DNA of 64,000 nt from Aquificaceae bacterium (GTDB lineage: Bacteria > Aquificota > Aquificia > Aquificales > Aquificaceae), in assembly GCA_027079305.1 (NCBI GenBank), contig JALWVU010000045.1:57354-121353 (forward strand), in the 5' to 3' direction. A program made the translations under genes and the position numbers. Each line of letters begins with the position of its first letter. Position 1 is the first letter of the stretch. The notes under the pieces are model-generated. The model was not told the origin of the DNA. It made no database searches and saw nothing but the letters and a program-made list of their open reading frames with translations. Below are positions 26,211 to 35,268 of the stretch, piece by piece.

Positions 26211-27767
26211 ATGGCTCTGAGGATCAACTTTAACTACGAGTCGGCGGTAACACATACCGCCCTCAAGCAGAACGAACGACTTATGAACAAGTCTCTCTTG
26301 AGGCTGTCTACAGGCTTGAGAATTCTTAACGCAGCGGATGACTCCGCGGGGCTGTTCATAGCGGATCAGCTTGCCCTTGTCTCCGCCGGTCTCGAACAAG
26401 GTAATAGGAACATCCAGACAGGTATCTCCGCGCTCCAGATAGCGGAGAACTCAGCGGGACAGATCTACAACAAACTCAAGGAGATCTACGTAAAGGCGGA
26501 AAATGCAGCGAACGACATCAACGATCCTAACGCGAGAGCATCCTTGCAGAGAGAGATTCAAAACCTCGTAGATGCTATTCAGAAGATAGGAACGGACACG
26601 GAATACAACGGGATAAAACTCTTGGACGGCACATTCACAAATAAATACATCCACTACGGACCAAGGTATGGACAGGTTGTGAAGGTTAATATAGGAGATG
26701 TAAGAGCGCAATCCTTGGGCGCATATATAGTAAGTGGTAATGGTTCTGTAACTGAGGGAGCTTCCGGACTACCCTCTCTCGTAAGTGGCACAGACTACGG
26801 ACTTGATGCGAACGAATATCTGAAAGTAGCTGGACAAACCGTTTTAGACGGCGGAACTACAGGCGGACTCCTTGTAGATGCTGCTACCGCGGCAGCCAAT
26901 ATAAATGCGGATCCTACACTTCAAAGTCAGGGTATAGAAGCTGTAGCCAAAAATGTAAGTGTAGCTTCCACTTATACGGGATTAATAGTAGCGTCAAACC
27001 CTTCAGGGGAAACCTTGACTCTTAGATTCTTTGTAGGACAGGTATCCAATACATCTCCCAGTTTTAGTATAACTGGTATAACTGCCAGCACAACACTTGC
27101 TGATTTGGTCACAGCAATAAACAGTGAAGCCTCTGCAAATGGTGTTAATATAACTGCAAGGGCTGAGGATGGGAGGCTTGTGCTAGAAACAACCAACGGT
27201 GAAACCATAGCTGTAGAAGCTGTTGTGAGTGGTCTCGCATCAGGTGAGGCTTATACAATAAACTTTTCTCAGATACTACAAAATGCTTCTGATGTTTCTA
27301 CTGCTGAAAGTGTTACGACTACTACATCAGCTATAAAAGTAGGAACTCTACAAATATACGGCACAGACAGTTTCGTTATTAGTTACACGGGTATATCTGG
27401 CTCGAACTCAGGCCTAAACTTTAACGTAGTTTCTGGAGGTTCATCAATACTGAACAACCTTTATTCCATAGATGTATCCACAAACCAGGGTGCAGAAACC
27501 GCACTCTTGATAATCAAGAAAGCTATCCAGAAAGTCGATACGGTCCGTTCCGAAATCGGAGCTGTTATGAACAACCTCCAGACTATCTATGACGCTCAGA
27601 AAGTTGCACAGGACAACACCAATGAGGCGGAAAACGTTATCAGGAACGTGGACTTCGCAAAGGAGATGTCCAGATTTACCACGATGCAGATCAGGATGCA
27701 ATCCGGTATAGCTATGCTCGCTCAGGCGAACACCCTGCCCCAGCTCGTCCTCCAGCTCCTGAGGTAA
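26211..27767 (+). CDS. fliC: Flagellin
   Basis: A 518-residue filament protein, exported by the flagellar type III route. Conserved D0/D1 ends are MALRINFNYESAVTH through LRLSTGLRILNAADDSAG at the N-terminus, and VDFAKEMSRFTTMQIRMQSG through LPQLVLQLLR at the C-terminus. The middle, about residues 175-430, is Ser/Thr/Val-rich and contains one hook IN-type motif (TLADLVTAINSEASANGV). Start 26211 is chosen because AGGAGG at 26197-26202 is eight bases before it; a GTG at 26202 would overlap that site. Ser/Thr there are likely targets of Maf. Confidence 0.95.
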   Translation: MALRINFNYESAVTHTALKQNERLMNKSLLRLSTGLRILNAADDSAGLFIADQLALVSAGLEQGNRNIQTGISALQIAENSAGQIYNKLKEIYVKAENAANDINDPNARASLQREIQNLVDAIQKIGTDTEYNGIKLLDGTFTNKYIHYGPRYGQVVKVNIGDVRAQSLGAYIVSGNGSVTEGASGLPSLVSGTDYGLDANEYLKVAGQTVLDGGTTGGLLVDAATAAANINADPTLQSQGIEAVAKNVSVASTYTGLIVASNPSGETLTLRFFVGQVSNTSPSFSITGITASTTLADLVTAINSEASANGVNITARAEDGRLVLETTNGETIAVEAVVSGLASGEAYTINFSQILQNASDVSTAESVTTTTSAIKVGTLQIYGTDSFVISYTGISGSNSGLNFNVVSGGSSILNNLYSIDVSTNQGAETALLIIKKAIQKVDTVRSEIGAVMNNLQTIYDAQKVAQDNTNEAENVIRNVDFAKEMSRFTTMQIRMQSGIAMLAQANTLPQLVLQLLR

Positions 27768-27775
27768 TCGGCCAT

Positions 27776-27815
27776 GAGGGTGGGGCTCTCGCCCTTCCCT
27801 CCTATTAAAAAGGAG
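27776..27815 (+). promoter_or_regulatory. Hairpins between flagellin and flaG
   Basis: Two alternative stems lie in the 56-base gap. GAGGG (27776-27780) can pair with CCCTC (27797-27801), with a G/C-rich interior. CTCCT (27799-27803) can pair with AGGAG (27811-27815), which is the flaG ribosome site. They share bases, so they exclude one another. This could lower expression of the capping genes relative to flagellin. Confidence 0.4.
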
Positions 27816-27823
27816 AGCCTGCC

Positions 27824-28192
27824 ATGAGGATCGAAGGCAGAGGCTCCGAGATAGACTTCGAGATAATAAGACAGGCCTCAAAACATGTGGCTGATGTTAA
27901 TGGAGCGGAAAGGATAAGGAAGGACATAGAGAAGAAAACCGCTGAAACTGTGCAAGAAGCTTCCTTTAACAAGGAGGAGCTTCAGAGAATTCTCAAGGAG
28001 ATAATGAGAAAGCTTGACTATCTTAACAGATATCTCAAGATTGATATAGACGACCAGTTGGAGATACCGGTGGTGAAGATCTTCGAGAGGGACACCAACA
28101 GGCTAATAAGGCAGATCCCTCCTGACTATCTCCTGGAGCTAATGAGAAGAATTGATCAGATGCTCGGCGTTCTGCTGAGCGAGAGGGTATAG
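27824..28192 (+). CDS. flaG: FlaG family flagellar protein
   Basis: A 122-residue protein of the FlaG family. The C-terminal domain carries VVKIFERDTNRLIRQIPPDY near residues 83-102, matching the family's core. In other bacteria FlaG influences filament length. AGGAG precedes the ATG, and fliD begins three bases after the stop. Confidence 0.88.
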   Translation: MRIEGRGSEIDFEIIRQASKHVADVNGAERIRKDIEKKTAETVQEASFNKEELQRILKEIMRKLDYLNRYLKIDIDDQLEIPVVKIFERDTNRLIRQIPPDYLLELMRRIDQMLGVLLSERV

Positions 28193-28194
28193 CT

Positions 28195-29526
28195 ATGGCT
28201 GGTGAGCTTTTTATCTCTGGACTTACGGGAACCAACTTCGACGGAGGGGCAATGGTAGATCAGATAATGCAACTTAAATCTATCCCCCTCCAGAAACTCC
28301 AGCGGGAAAAGGCCCTCGTTCAGGCGAAGCTCTCCTCCCTCGGAAACCTTTCGAGCGGGATAGGGGACTTCCTGTCCCTGTTTGAAGGCCTCAACGTGGA
28401 CGACCTCTTTAAAGGCAAGAGAGCTACGGTATCCAACACGGACGTTCTAAGCGTGAGCGTCACCGAAGATGCTCCCAACGTGGAGTTCTCCGTTACAGTG
28501 AACAAGCTGGCCCAGGGTGAGATAAGGGTCTCTAACGGAGGTTTTTCCGACCTTGCCTCCACCTTTTCGAGCTCCGGAACCCTGACCATAACTTATGACA
28601 CTGGTTCGGGAACGGAGATCTTCAATATAGACTACAACGCTGGGGAGACTCTCGAGGATCTCGTCAGCAGGATAAACAGCTCTCAGGATAGGGTAAGCGC
28701 CTCCGTCTACTTCGACGGCACATCATACAAGCTCATGCTCTCCGAAAAGGATGTGGGGGCTTCCACCGTTGAGACGGATACCGTGGGGAGCGTTTACGCT
28801 ATCCAGGTCTCGGGCCTTCCTTCAGAACTCGGAACGGATCTTGACACCATACAGGATGCCCAGAACGCGGAGATCGTGATAGGCTCAGGGTCTCCCGTGA
28901 TAAGCCCCACCAACACCTTTGAAAACGTTATAAGCGGGGTCACCATAGAAGTTAAAACCACGGGCAGTTCTGATGTCAGCATAACCGAGAGCTACTCTAA
29001 AGTAACGAGCTTCCTGAACAAATTTGTAGAGAAATACAACGCCACCGTGGAGCTGGTGGACAGTCTGACGGTCGGAGAGGAGGCTCTGTTCAGGGGGGAC
29101 TATACCATATCGAGCGTAAAAATAGGAATGGCCGAAAGGCTCGATCCCCTCATAAACCTCGGGCTTATAGACTACGATGGGGACACGGGCAAGATATCTT
29201 TGAACACGGACAGGCTGAACGAGCTTCTGAACTCGGATCCGGATGCGGTAAGGCAGGCTATAGAGGATCTCTCAGGCTCTTATAGAGTTTTCCTGGAAAA
29301 CCAAAAGGATCTCTTCAGCGGGTTCGAACAGGCATACAACGATCGGATAGAAAGTATAGACAACAGGATAAAATCCCTCGCTCAGAGACTCTCTCAGGAA
29401 GAGCAACTTCTGAGAAGGGAGTACGCCCAACTCGAGGCGTTTATAGCCCAAGCCAACGACATAAGAGAAAGACTGAAGCAGTTCGTGGTCACTCTTTCAC
29501 AAATGACAAAAGGAGGTAATCAGTGA
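28195..29526 (+). CDS. fliD: Flagellar filament cap protein FliD
   Basis: A 443-residue hook-associated protein 2 that caps the filament and guides flagellin folding. The N-terminal GLTGTNFDGGAMVDQIMQL and the C-terminal RIKSLAQRLSQEEQLLRREYAQLEAFI (given by positions about 392-418) are coiled coils that pack into the filament core. An IN motif (GETLEDLVSRINSS) is near residue 143. It overlaps fliS by four bases. Confidence 0.95.
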   Translation: MAGELFISGLTGTNFDGGAMVDQIMQLKSIPLQKLQREKALVQAKLSSLGNLSSGIGDFLSLFEGLNVDDLFKGKRATVSNTDVLSVSVTEDAPNVEFSVTVNKLAQGEIRVSNGGFSDLASTFSSSGTLTITYDTGSGTEIFNIDYNAGETLEDLVSRINSSQDRVSASVYFDGTSYKLMLSEKDVGASTVETDTVGSVYAIQVSGLPSELGTDLDTIQDAQNAEIVIGSGSPVISPTNTFENVISGVTIEVKTTGSSDVSITESYSKVTSFLNKFVEKYNATVELVDSLTVGEEALFRGDYTISSVKIGMAERLDPLINLGLIDYDGDTGKISLNTDRLNELLNSDPDAVRQAIEDLSGSYRVFLENQKDLFSGFEQAYNDRIESIDNRIKSLAQRLSQEEQLLRREYAQLEAFIAQANDIRERLKQFVVTLSQMTKGGNQ

Positions 29527-29951
29527 TGAACCCCGCTGAGGTTTATCTTCAGAATATGGTAGAAAATGCTAATCCCATAAGGTTGATTATCATGCTCTAC
29601 GACAAGGCTATATCCTGCATAGAGGAAGCGGTTGAGGCTATAGAGAGCGGTCTTGAGGAGCTCGAGAACGTGAAGAGGAAGGCGGAGAACCTCACGAGGG
29701 TTACGGACATACTCATAGTTCTGAAGGCCTCCCTTGACGAGGAGAAGGGTAAGGAAATAGCAAAGAACCTTGACGAAATCTACGAGGTTCTTATAAATGA
29801 AACCGTAAGGGCCAACATGGTGAACGATAAGGAGACACTTCTGAAGATAAAGGAAGTCCTTGAGGAACTTCGGGAAGCTTGGGAGGAGGCGGAGAGGAAC
29901 GTTTACGGCAAAGAGGAGGTCTCTGCCAAAGCTGATGAGCGAGGACCTTAA
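29523..29951 (+). CDS. fliS: Flagellin export chaperone FliS
   Basis: A 142-residue helical chaperone that binds the flagellin C-terminus in the cytoplasm. The start NPAEVYLQNMVENANPIRLI and MLYDKAISCIEEA near residues 22-34 are typical of FliS. It overlaps fliD at its start and the next small gene at its end. Confidence 0.92.
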   Translation: MMNPAEVYLQNMVENANPIRLIIMLYDKAISCIEEAVEAIESGLEELENVKRKAENLTRVTDILIVLKASLDEEKGKEIAKNLDEIYEVLINETVRANMVNDKETLLKIKEVLEELREAWEEAERNVYGKEEVSAKADERGP

Positions 29952-30177
29952 AGAGCTTCTTACTAAATGCCAAGTATACCTGGAGGAGGGGGAATTCGAT
30001 AAGCTTATAGAGACCCTCCAAAAGGTCGCTTCTATGGATCTTAAAGGTTTGAGTAAGGAGGACTACGAGGAAGCCCTCAGGATAATAGAGTTCTTAATAG
30101 AGAAGGCTGAAAAGAAAAAGCTGGATATAGCGGAGAAGCTGATGAACTTCCAGAGGTTCAAGGGCTATATAAAGTAA
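29935..30177 (+). CDS. Small helical protein in flagellar operon, FliT-like position
   Basis: An 80-residue, all-helical, Lys/Glu/Leu-rich protein starting MSEDLKELL. AGAGGAGGT lies 14 bases before this ATG, inside fliS; a longer upstream start is possible but would be basic and out of character. It takes the place where fliT usually follows fliDS. Similarity to FliT is positional and by size only, so function is unproven. Confidence 0.65.
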   Translation: MSEDLKELLTKCQVYLEEGEFDKLIETLQKVASMDLKGLSKEDYEEALRIIEFLIEKAEKKKLDIAEKLMNFQRFKGYIK

Positions 30178-30180
30178 ACT

Positions 30181-31401
30181 TTAAAACATAACAACTTCAA
30201 CCTCATCACCCTCCTTCAGCTCCTTTACCCCCTCTGGAACAATCATGTAAGCGTTGGCCTCGATAAGAGAGGTGAGCATATGGGACTGCTGTTTCGGGTG
30301 AGGCTCGCACCAGAACTTTCCTTTTTCAAACCAGACCTTGGCTCTTGCAAACTCTCTTCTTTTAGCGTCCCTTCTGCTAAAGTCCTTAACAAGCGTTGCA
30401 CTTACCTTCCTTTTGAAAACCTCTTTAGCTCCGAGCATAACCCTTATGGCAGGGTATACCAGCAGATCAAAGGCTACCGCACAGGAGACCGGGTTTCCCG
30501 GAAGTCCAAAGAAGAGCTTGTTCTCTCCGTAAGTTCCAAAGAGAACCGGCTTGGCGGGCTTTATCCTGAGCTTGTGAAATCTGACCTCTACACCAACCTC
30601 CTTAACAAGATACTGAACGTAATCCTTCTCCCCCATGGATACCCCGCCTGTGGTTATGAATATGTCGTAGTTGTGGCAGGTTCTGAGAACATTAAGAAGC
30701 TCTTCTGGATCGTCCGGAGCTATACCAAGCTGGTGGGGATCTCCGCCCGCTTCCTTTACAAGGGCGTAGAGCATGTGATGGTTAGAGCTCCTTATCTGAG
30801 ATGGCCTCTCCTGAGTCTCTCCCAGCTCCAGAAGCTCATCCCCCGTTGAGAGGATACCGACCTTCGGCCTCCTGTAGACCTTCACCACCGCCCTGTTGAC
30901 GAAGGCAAGCATTCCCACCTCGTATCCCCTTACCTCCTGTCCTTTCCTGAGAACTATGTCTCCCTTCCTAACGTCCTCCCCACGTTTCCTTATATTTGCC
31001 CCTTCCTTAAATTCTTTCTTTATGTAAACCGTGTCTTCTTTGACCTCGGTAAACTCCACCGGAACCACAGTGTCAGCACCTTCTGGAATAGGTGCCCCAG
31101 TGAAGATCTTGACAGCGGTGCCCTTCTCTACCTTTGGTGCGATTTCCCCTCCCGCGCTCTGCTCTCCAACAAGCCTGAGTGGGACCGGAGACTCCTCCGA
31201 AGCACCCTTTATGTCCTCGAACCTTACCGCAAAGCCGTCCATGGCGGAGTTGTCGAAGAGGGGCTTGTCCGTATCAGAAGGAACGTCCTCCGCCAGGAAG
31301 CGCCCGAGGGCATCGTATATAAAAACCTTCTCCGCGTCGAGGGGCTTTACACTTTCCAGAACTATTCTCAAAGCCTCTTCGAGGGGCATGAGGTCAGACA
31401 T
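30181..31401 (-). CDS. moeA: Molybdopterin molybdotransferase
   Basis: A 406-residue MoeA that inserts molybdate into adenylated molybdopterin. [12 protein letters not shown] near residues 48-59, the [11 protein letters not shown] region near 86, [16 protein letters not shown] near 99-114, STGDEL near 188 and [13 protein letters not shown] near 303 are family marks. The SoeA-like enzyme at 42257-45100 needs this cofactor. It overlaps the tRNA nucleotidyltransferase end by eight bases. Confidence 0.96.
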   Translation of the reverse strand: MSDLMPLEEALRIVLESVKPLDAEKVFIYDALGRFLAEDVPSDTDKPLFDNSAMDGFAVRFEDIKGASEESPVPLRLVGEQSAGGEIAPKVEKGTAVKIFTGAPIPEGADTVVPVEFTEVKEDTVYIKKEFKEGANIRKRGEDVRKGDIVLRKGQEVRGYEVGMLAFVNRAVVKVYRRPKVGILSTGDELLELGETQERPSQIRSSNHHMLYALVKEAGGDPHQLGIAPDDPEELLNVLRTCHNYDIFITTGGVSMGEKDYVQYLVKEVGVEVRFHKLRIKPAKPVLFGTYGENKLFFGLPGNPVSCAVAFDLLVYPAIRVMLGAKEVFKRKVSATLVKDFSRRDAKRREFARAKVWFEKGKFWCEPHPKQQSHMLTSLIEANAYMIVPEGVKELKEGDEVEVVMF

Positions 31402-32932
31402 CCTTACCTCCTTTCAGGATCTCTTCGTAGGTTTTCCTTATGAACTCTACCGCCTCCTCCCTCGTCCTGACGGTTCCCTCCATCTGGGCTTCTTCAAGTC
31501 TTCTTTTTATCTCACCAACCATCTTGCCCTGGGGTATGCTCAGGATTGACATTATCTCGTGGCCAGTGAGAAGGGGTTTTACCTTCTCCTCCGTAAGCTC
31601 GTTCCTCTTGAAGCTCTCAAGCTCACTTATAGTCTCCAAGAGAGCCTTTACTTCCTCCTCCGAATCCCCGCTCGCGTGGGCATCTGCAACGGAGAGAAGA
31701 AACAGATGGGGGGCGACGTCTCCGCACTCCCTCCAAAAGTTGGCCATTCCCTTTCTCTTCAGCTCCCCCCTGAGGAAGGATTCTCTCAGGTAAAAAGGTC
31801 TCAGGTGGTATCTCACCAGCTTGGATACGAATCGGGTAGCCTCTTCTCCCCATCTCAGTCTCTTTCCTATCTTCTTTACTATCTCCTCCCCTACCTTGTC
31901 GTGGTTGTAGAAGGTTATCTTGCCCCCTCTAACTTGGAATGTGTCGGGCTTGCCTATGTCGTGGAAGAGGGCGCCCCACTTTAGAAGCTCTATATCGGTA
32001 AACTCTCCGAGAAATCTCCTGCATCCGAAATCTCTCAAAAGCTCCGCGCTCAGATACTTAGCCCTCTCTTCTATTACCTTCTCCACCTCCTCCAGGGTTT
32101 TCAGCGTATGCTCGTCGAGAGGATAGATGTGGTGCTCTCCCTGATCTTTTACCTCTTTTAGCTTAGAAACTTCAAGAAAGATCTTCTCCAGAAGGCCGAC
32201 TTCGTAGAGCTTTCTTATAACCCTGGAACCTTTCGGATGCTTCATAACCTTGAACAGTTCGTGGGTTATCCTTTCCGGAGGAGCCTTCAGAATAAGGTCT
32301 CCGTGCCTTTCCACAAACTCGTAGAAGTCCTCGGTCAGGCGGAGGTTCTTCTCTATTGAGAGACGGAATCCTCTAAGTATCCTGACGGGATCCTTCTTCA
32401 AATTCTCGATCGATACGGGTCTAAGAAGCTCCTCCTCCAGATCCCTTATTCCTCCCGTGGGATCGTAGAGGATAGTCTGCTTTGCCCCTATGCTGAGGAC
32501 ATCGTCGAGGTTGACCGCTATAGCGTTGGCGGTGAAGTCCCTGTCCCTGAGGTCCTCCTCCAGGGCTTTTTCCACATCCTTTCCCTTCAGCTGGGAGAAG
32601 TCAAACCTGTATCTGTAGGGTGGAAGGTGTATTACCACGGAGGCTACCACCGGCCTCTTTATAAGCAGTCCTTTTTTCTCGAAGACGAAAAAGTGCCCTC
32701 CCGTCAATTTTGCAAAGTCTTGGGCTACCCTCTGAGGATCGCAGGTGACGAGGAGATCCACATCCACATCGTAGCCTACGGGCTCTCCGAGGATCCTGTC
32801 CCTGACCCAGCCTCCCACTATGAAGCAGAGATCCTCCCGGGGCAGGACCTTGGCTACGTCGTCGAAATAAGACAGGTAGAAGTTTAGACCATGTATGGTG
32901 TGCTTTCCCCGGGAAACTATCTCGATATCCAT
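31394..32932 (-). CDS. tRNA nucleotidyltransferase, probably CC-adding
   Basis: A 512-residue class II tRNA nucleotidyltransferase with a C-terminal HD domain. The head is [11 protein letters not shown] near residues 40-50, the metal motif is DVDVDL near 57, [12 protein letters not shown] is near 150, and the HD motif [10 protein letters not shown] is near 335. Aquifex aeolicus splits CCA repair into a CC-adding enzyme of about this length and a separate A-adding enzyme with DHH and CBS domains. The length and plain architecture here fit the CC-adding type; specificity is inferred. TAAAAT lies eight bases before the ATG. Confidence 0.87.
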   Translation of the reverse strand: MDIEIVSRGKHTIHGLNFYLSYFDDVAKVLPREDLCFIVGGWVRDRILGEPVGYDVDVDLLVTCDPQRVAQDFAKLTGGHFFVFEKKGLLIKRPVVASVVIHLPPYRYRFDFSQLKGKDVEKALEEDLRDRDFTANAIAVNLDDVLSIGAKQTILYDPTGGIRDLEEELLRPVSIENLKKDPVRILRGFRLSIEKNLRLTEDFYEFVERHGDLILKAPPERITHELFKVMKHPKGSRVIRKLYEVGLLEKIFLEVSKLKEVKDQGEHHIYPLDEHTLKTLEEVEKVIEERAKYLSAELLRDFGCRRFLGEFTDIELLKWGALFHDIGKPDTFQVRGGKITFYNHDKVGEEIVKKIGKRLRWGEEATRFVSKLVRYHLRPFYLRESFLRGELKRKGMANFWRECGDVAPHLFLLSVADAHASGDSEEEVKALLETISELESFKRNELTEEKVKPLLTGHEIMSILSIPQGKMVGEIKRRLEEAQMEGTVRTREEAVEFIRKTYEEILKGGKDV

Positions 32933-32967
32933 AACACTCTATTTTAGGCAGGCTATCATACTTTTCT

Positions 32968-34170
32968 ATGCCCTTTATCCTGCTTTTCCTAACAGGGCTC
33001 GCCTTCTGCGGTCCTGTGATCCTCTCCACAGAAAACAACGAGGGAGCCTTTTCGGTCAGAAAGACAGGAGACAGGGTATGTCTCGTAGGTAGGATGGACA
33101 ACGGAAGGGATTACGACGCTCTTGTCGGTGTTCTGGGAAGCGACTTTTTCAGAATATCTTCCAAAAGGGACGATTACAGCTACACGGTGGAGTTATTAGG
33201 AGATAGCTGTGTAGCCGGGATAACCACCCTGGCAAAAGAAGGTATGGACATGGTTCTGGTAGAGTTCGGAAGAGGAAGGCCCAAAGTTCTTAAGGCTATC
33301 GGGGGCCCGGGAGACGATATGCTCTGGTTTATTAAGAGAGTTTCAGACGGATATCTGCTCGTCGGGGGAGTTAAAAGGGAAAATTGGGACATCCTGATAG
33401 TAAGGCTGAATGGGGATTTGAACGTCGAGTGGAGCCTGAGGATCGGAACGGGAAAACACGAATACGCCTACGGAGCGGTGGAGCACAGGGGAACATTCTA
33501 CGTGGTTGGGAGGAGCAATTTCAGAGGAAACTGGGACGGCTTTGTTCTCAAACTCACGGACGGTGGCAGGTTGAAAAGGTCCTACCTTGTCGGCAGTGAG
33601 GCGAAGGATTATCTGAGGTTTGTAGGTCTTTTTAAGGGAAAGGTTCTTGCGGTTGGTCGATCCGAGGCGAGGGGCGACAGCGACGTATGGATCTTCTCAG
33701 AGAAAGGCTCCTTCCTGTTCGACGGCGGAGAGTTCGACTACGGGAGGGTTTTCGTTCCCTGGAAAGGGGGAATCGCTCTGATGGGAGACACTTACACCGA
33801 AGGTCAGTCCGACGGAATGCTACTTTTCCTGAACGAAAGGCTCGAATTCCTTGGGGGTTACCGCTTGGGGGGTGAAGATGTGGAGTCGATAAGGTTCCTG
33901 ACAGGAGAGGGATGGTTTGCGGGATACTCTTACTCCTTCAGTCTGGACAACGACATACTTCTGGGAAACGTCCGCAGGCTCTGCAAGGAAATAGCCAGCG
34001 GGAAAAACTTCGAGAGGTTCGTAGCGCCTGTCAGGTTGTTCGGTTATCCCGTTTACATACAGCCCTACCCACTCCAAGAGATAGACCTGAACCTGCGGAT
34101 TGAGAGGATTAGGCTAAAGAGAAAAGATTTGTGCTCAGGAGTAGACGAGGGCTTTGACCTTGCTGATTAG
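32968..34170 (+). CDS. Exported propeller-like hypothetical protein
   Basis: A 400-residue protein with a short signal peptide (MPFILLFLTGLAFCG). About seven repeats of 45-50 residues follow, each with a pattern like GNWDGFVLKL, ENWDILIVRL, GDSDVWIFS or GQSDGMLLFL after a GG or VVGRS turn, which suggests a beta-propeller. The C-terminal 70 residues differ. The gene overlaps the HDLP gene tail to tail by 36 bases. TATCAT lies eight bases before the ATG. No function is claimed. Confidence 0.7.
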   Translation: MPFILLFLTGLAFCGPVILSTENNEGAFSVRKTGDRVCLVGRMDNGRDYDALVGVLGSDFFRISSKRDDYSYTVELLGDSCVAGITTLAKEGMDMVLVEFGRGRPKVLKAIGGPGDDMLWFIKRVSDGYLLVGGVKRENWDILIVRLNGDLNVEWSLRIGTGKHEYAYGAVEHRGTFYVVGRSNFRGNWDGFVLKLTDGGRLKRSYLVGSEAKDYLRFVGLFKGKVLAVGRSEARGDSDVWIFSEKGSFLFDGGEFDYGRVFVPWKGGIALMGDTYTEGQSDGMLLFLNERLEFLGGYRLGGEDVESIRFLTGEGWFAGYSYSFSLDNDILLGNVRRLCKEIASGKNFERFVAPVRLFGYPVYIQPYPLQEIDLNLRIERIRLKRKDLCSGVDEGFDLAD

Positions 34171-35268
34171 GTCTTTTATCTCCTCCCGAACCTCACCGCC
34201 CCTTGGAGGATCCTTCAACAGCTCGAACATGTAACTCCTGTCCACATCGTCATCGAACTCTTCCCACTCTACATCCTTTAGAACCTTCCTGCCAGAGGGG
34301 TTGATCTTCTGGGGGGCTTCCCTTCCCGAGATATCGCACCAGATCAACGTCCAGGCTCTTGCAAGAGCTATGGGGTGGTATCCGCCACCGCCTAAGTAAA
34401 CTCCCTCTCCCAAGAAGTCCCTGACGAGCCTGAAGGCTTCCAGAAAGCCTACGTTGGAAAGTTCAAATTTGGAAAGGGGATCTTCCAGAAGGGGATCGGT
34501 TCCCAGCTGGAGAACGTAAACCTCCGGATCGAATACATCTCTCACGTAGGTGAGGCTCTTTTCGAGCACGAAGAGAAACTCGGTGTCGTTCAGACCTTTT
34601 GGGAGGGGAACGTTAAGGTTGTAGCCTCTACCTCTCCCGGAACCCCTCTCCTCAAGAAAACCTCTTTTGAAAGGAAAGGAGTATTCGGGAGACTGGTGGA
34701 GGGAGAAGACGTAGACGCTGTCGTCCTCGTAGTAGGCATCCTGAACTCCGTCGCAGTGGTGGGCGTCGAGATCCAAATACAGAATCTTACCGAAGCCCCT
34801 CCTTTTCAGGAACTCTATCGTTATCACGGGATCGTTTATGAAGCAAAAGCCGTTGGCCCTGTCCCTGAAGGCGTGGTGCATTCCTCCCGCGGGGTTAAAG
34901 GCTGTGTAGCCCTCCAGAAAAAGCTCCGCGGTCTGGATTGAAGATCCGGTAGCCAGGGAGGATCCCCTGAACATGGCGGGGGAAACGGGGTTCTCGTAGC
35001 TCCCTATGTTGAACCTCTCGCGGGCACCTTTTGGAACGCACTGGCATCTGTCCGCTTCTATCAGAGTTTCTATATACTCCCTGTCGTGGAACAGGAGGAG
35101 TTCCTCCATAGTGGCAGGTCTTCCCTCCACCTTCTCCTCCTCGGTTATCAGATCTATGGCGTCCAAGAATTCCAAGAGGAGTGAAACGCGGGGTATCCTG
35201 AGAGGATGGTTCTTTGTGTACCTTAAATTCCTGTATTTCAGACTGCCTACGAGTCTGGCTTCCCTCAT
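34135..35268 (-). CDS. Histone-deacetylase-like protein (HDLP/AcuC family)
   Basis: A 377-residue zinc deacetylase. The active site matches A. aeolicus HDLP in sequence and in numbering: His131-His132 in AGGMHHAF, zinc ligands Asp168 and His170 in DLDAHHCDG, Asp258 in GTDPLLED, and Tyr297 in GGGGYHP. The natural substrate of HDLP is not established; AcuC relatives deacetylate acetyl-CoA synthetase, and an acs gene is present at 8382. It overlaps the CBS/Cache gene by four bases. Confidence 0.95.
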   Translation of the reverse strand: MREARLVGSLKYRNLRYTKNHPLRIPRVSLLLEFLDAIDLITEEEKVEGRPATMEELLLFHDREYIETLIEADRCQCVPKGARERFNIGSYENPVSPAMFRGSSLATGSSIQTAELFLEGYTAFNPAGGMHHAFRDRANGFCFINDPVITIEFLKRRGFGKILYLDLDAHHCDGVQDAYYEDDSVYVFSLHQSPEYSFPFKRGFLEERGSGRGRGYNLNVPLPKGLNDTEFLFVLEKSLTYVRDVFDPEVYVLQLGTDPLLEDPLSKFELSNVGFLEAFRLVRDFLGEGVYLGGGGYHPIALARAWTLIWCDISGREAPQKINPSGRKVLKDVEWEEFDDDVDRSYMFELLKDPPRGGEVREEIKDLISKVKALVYS

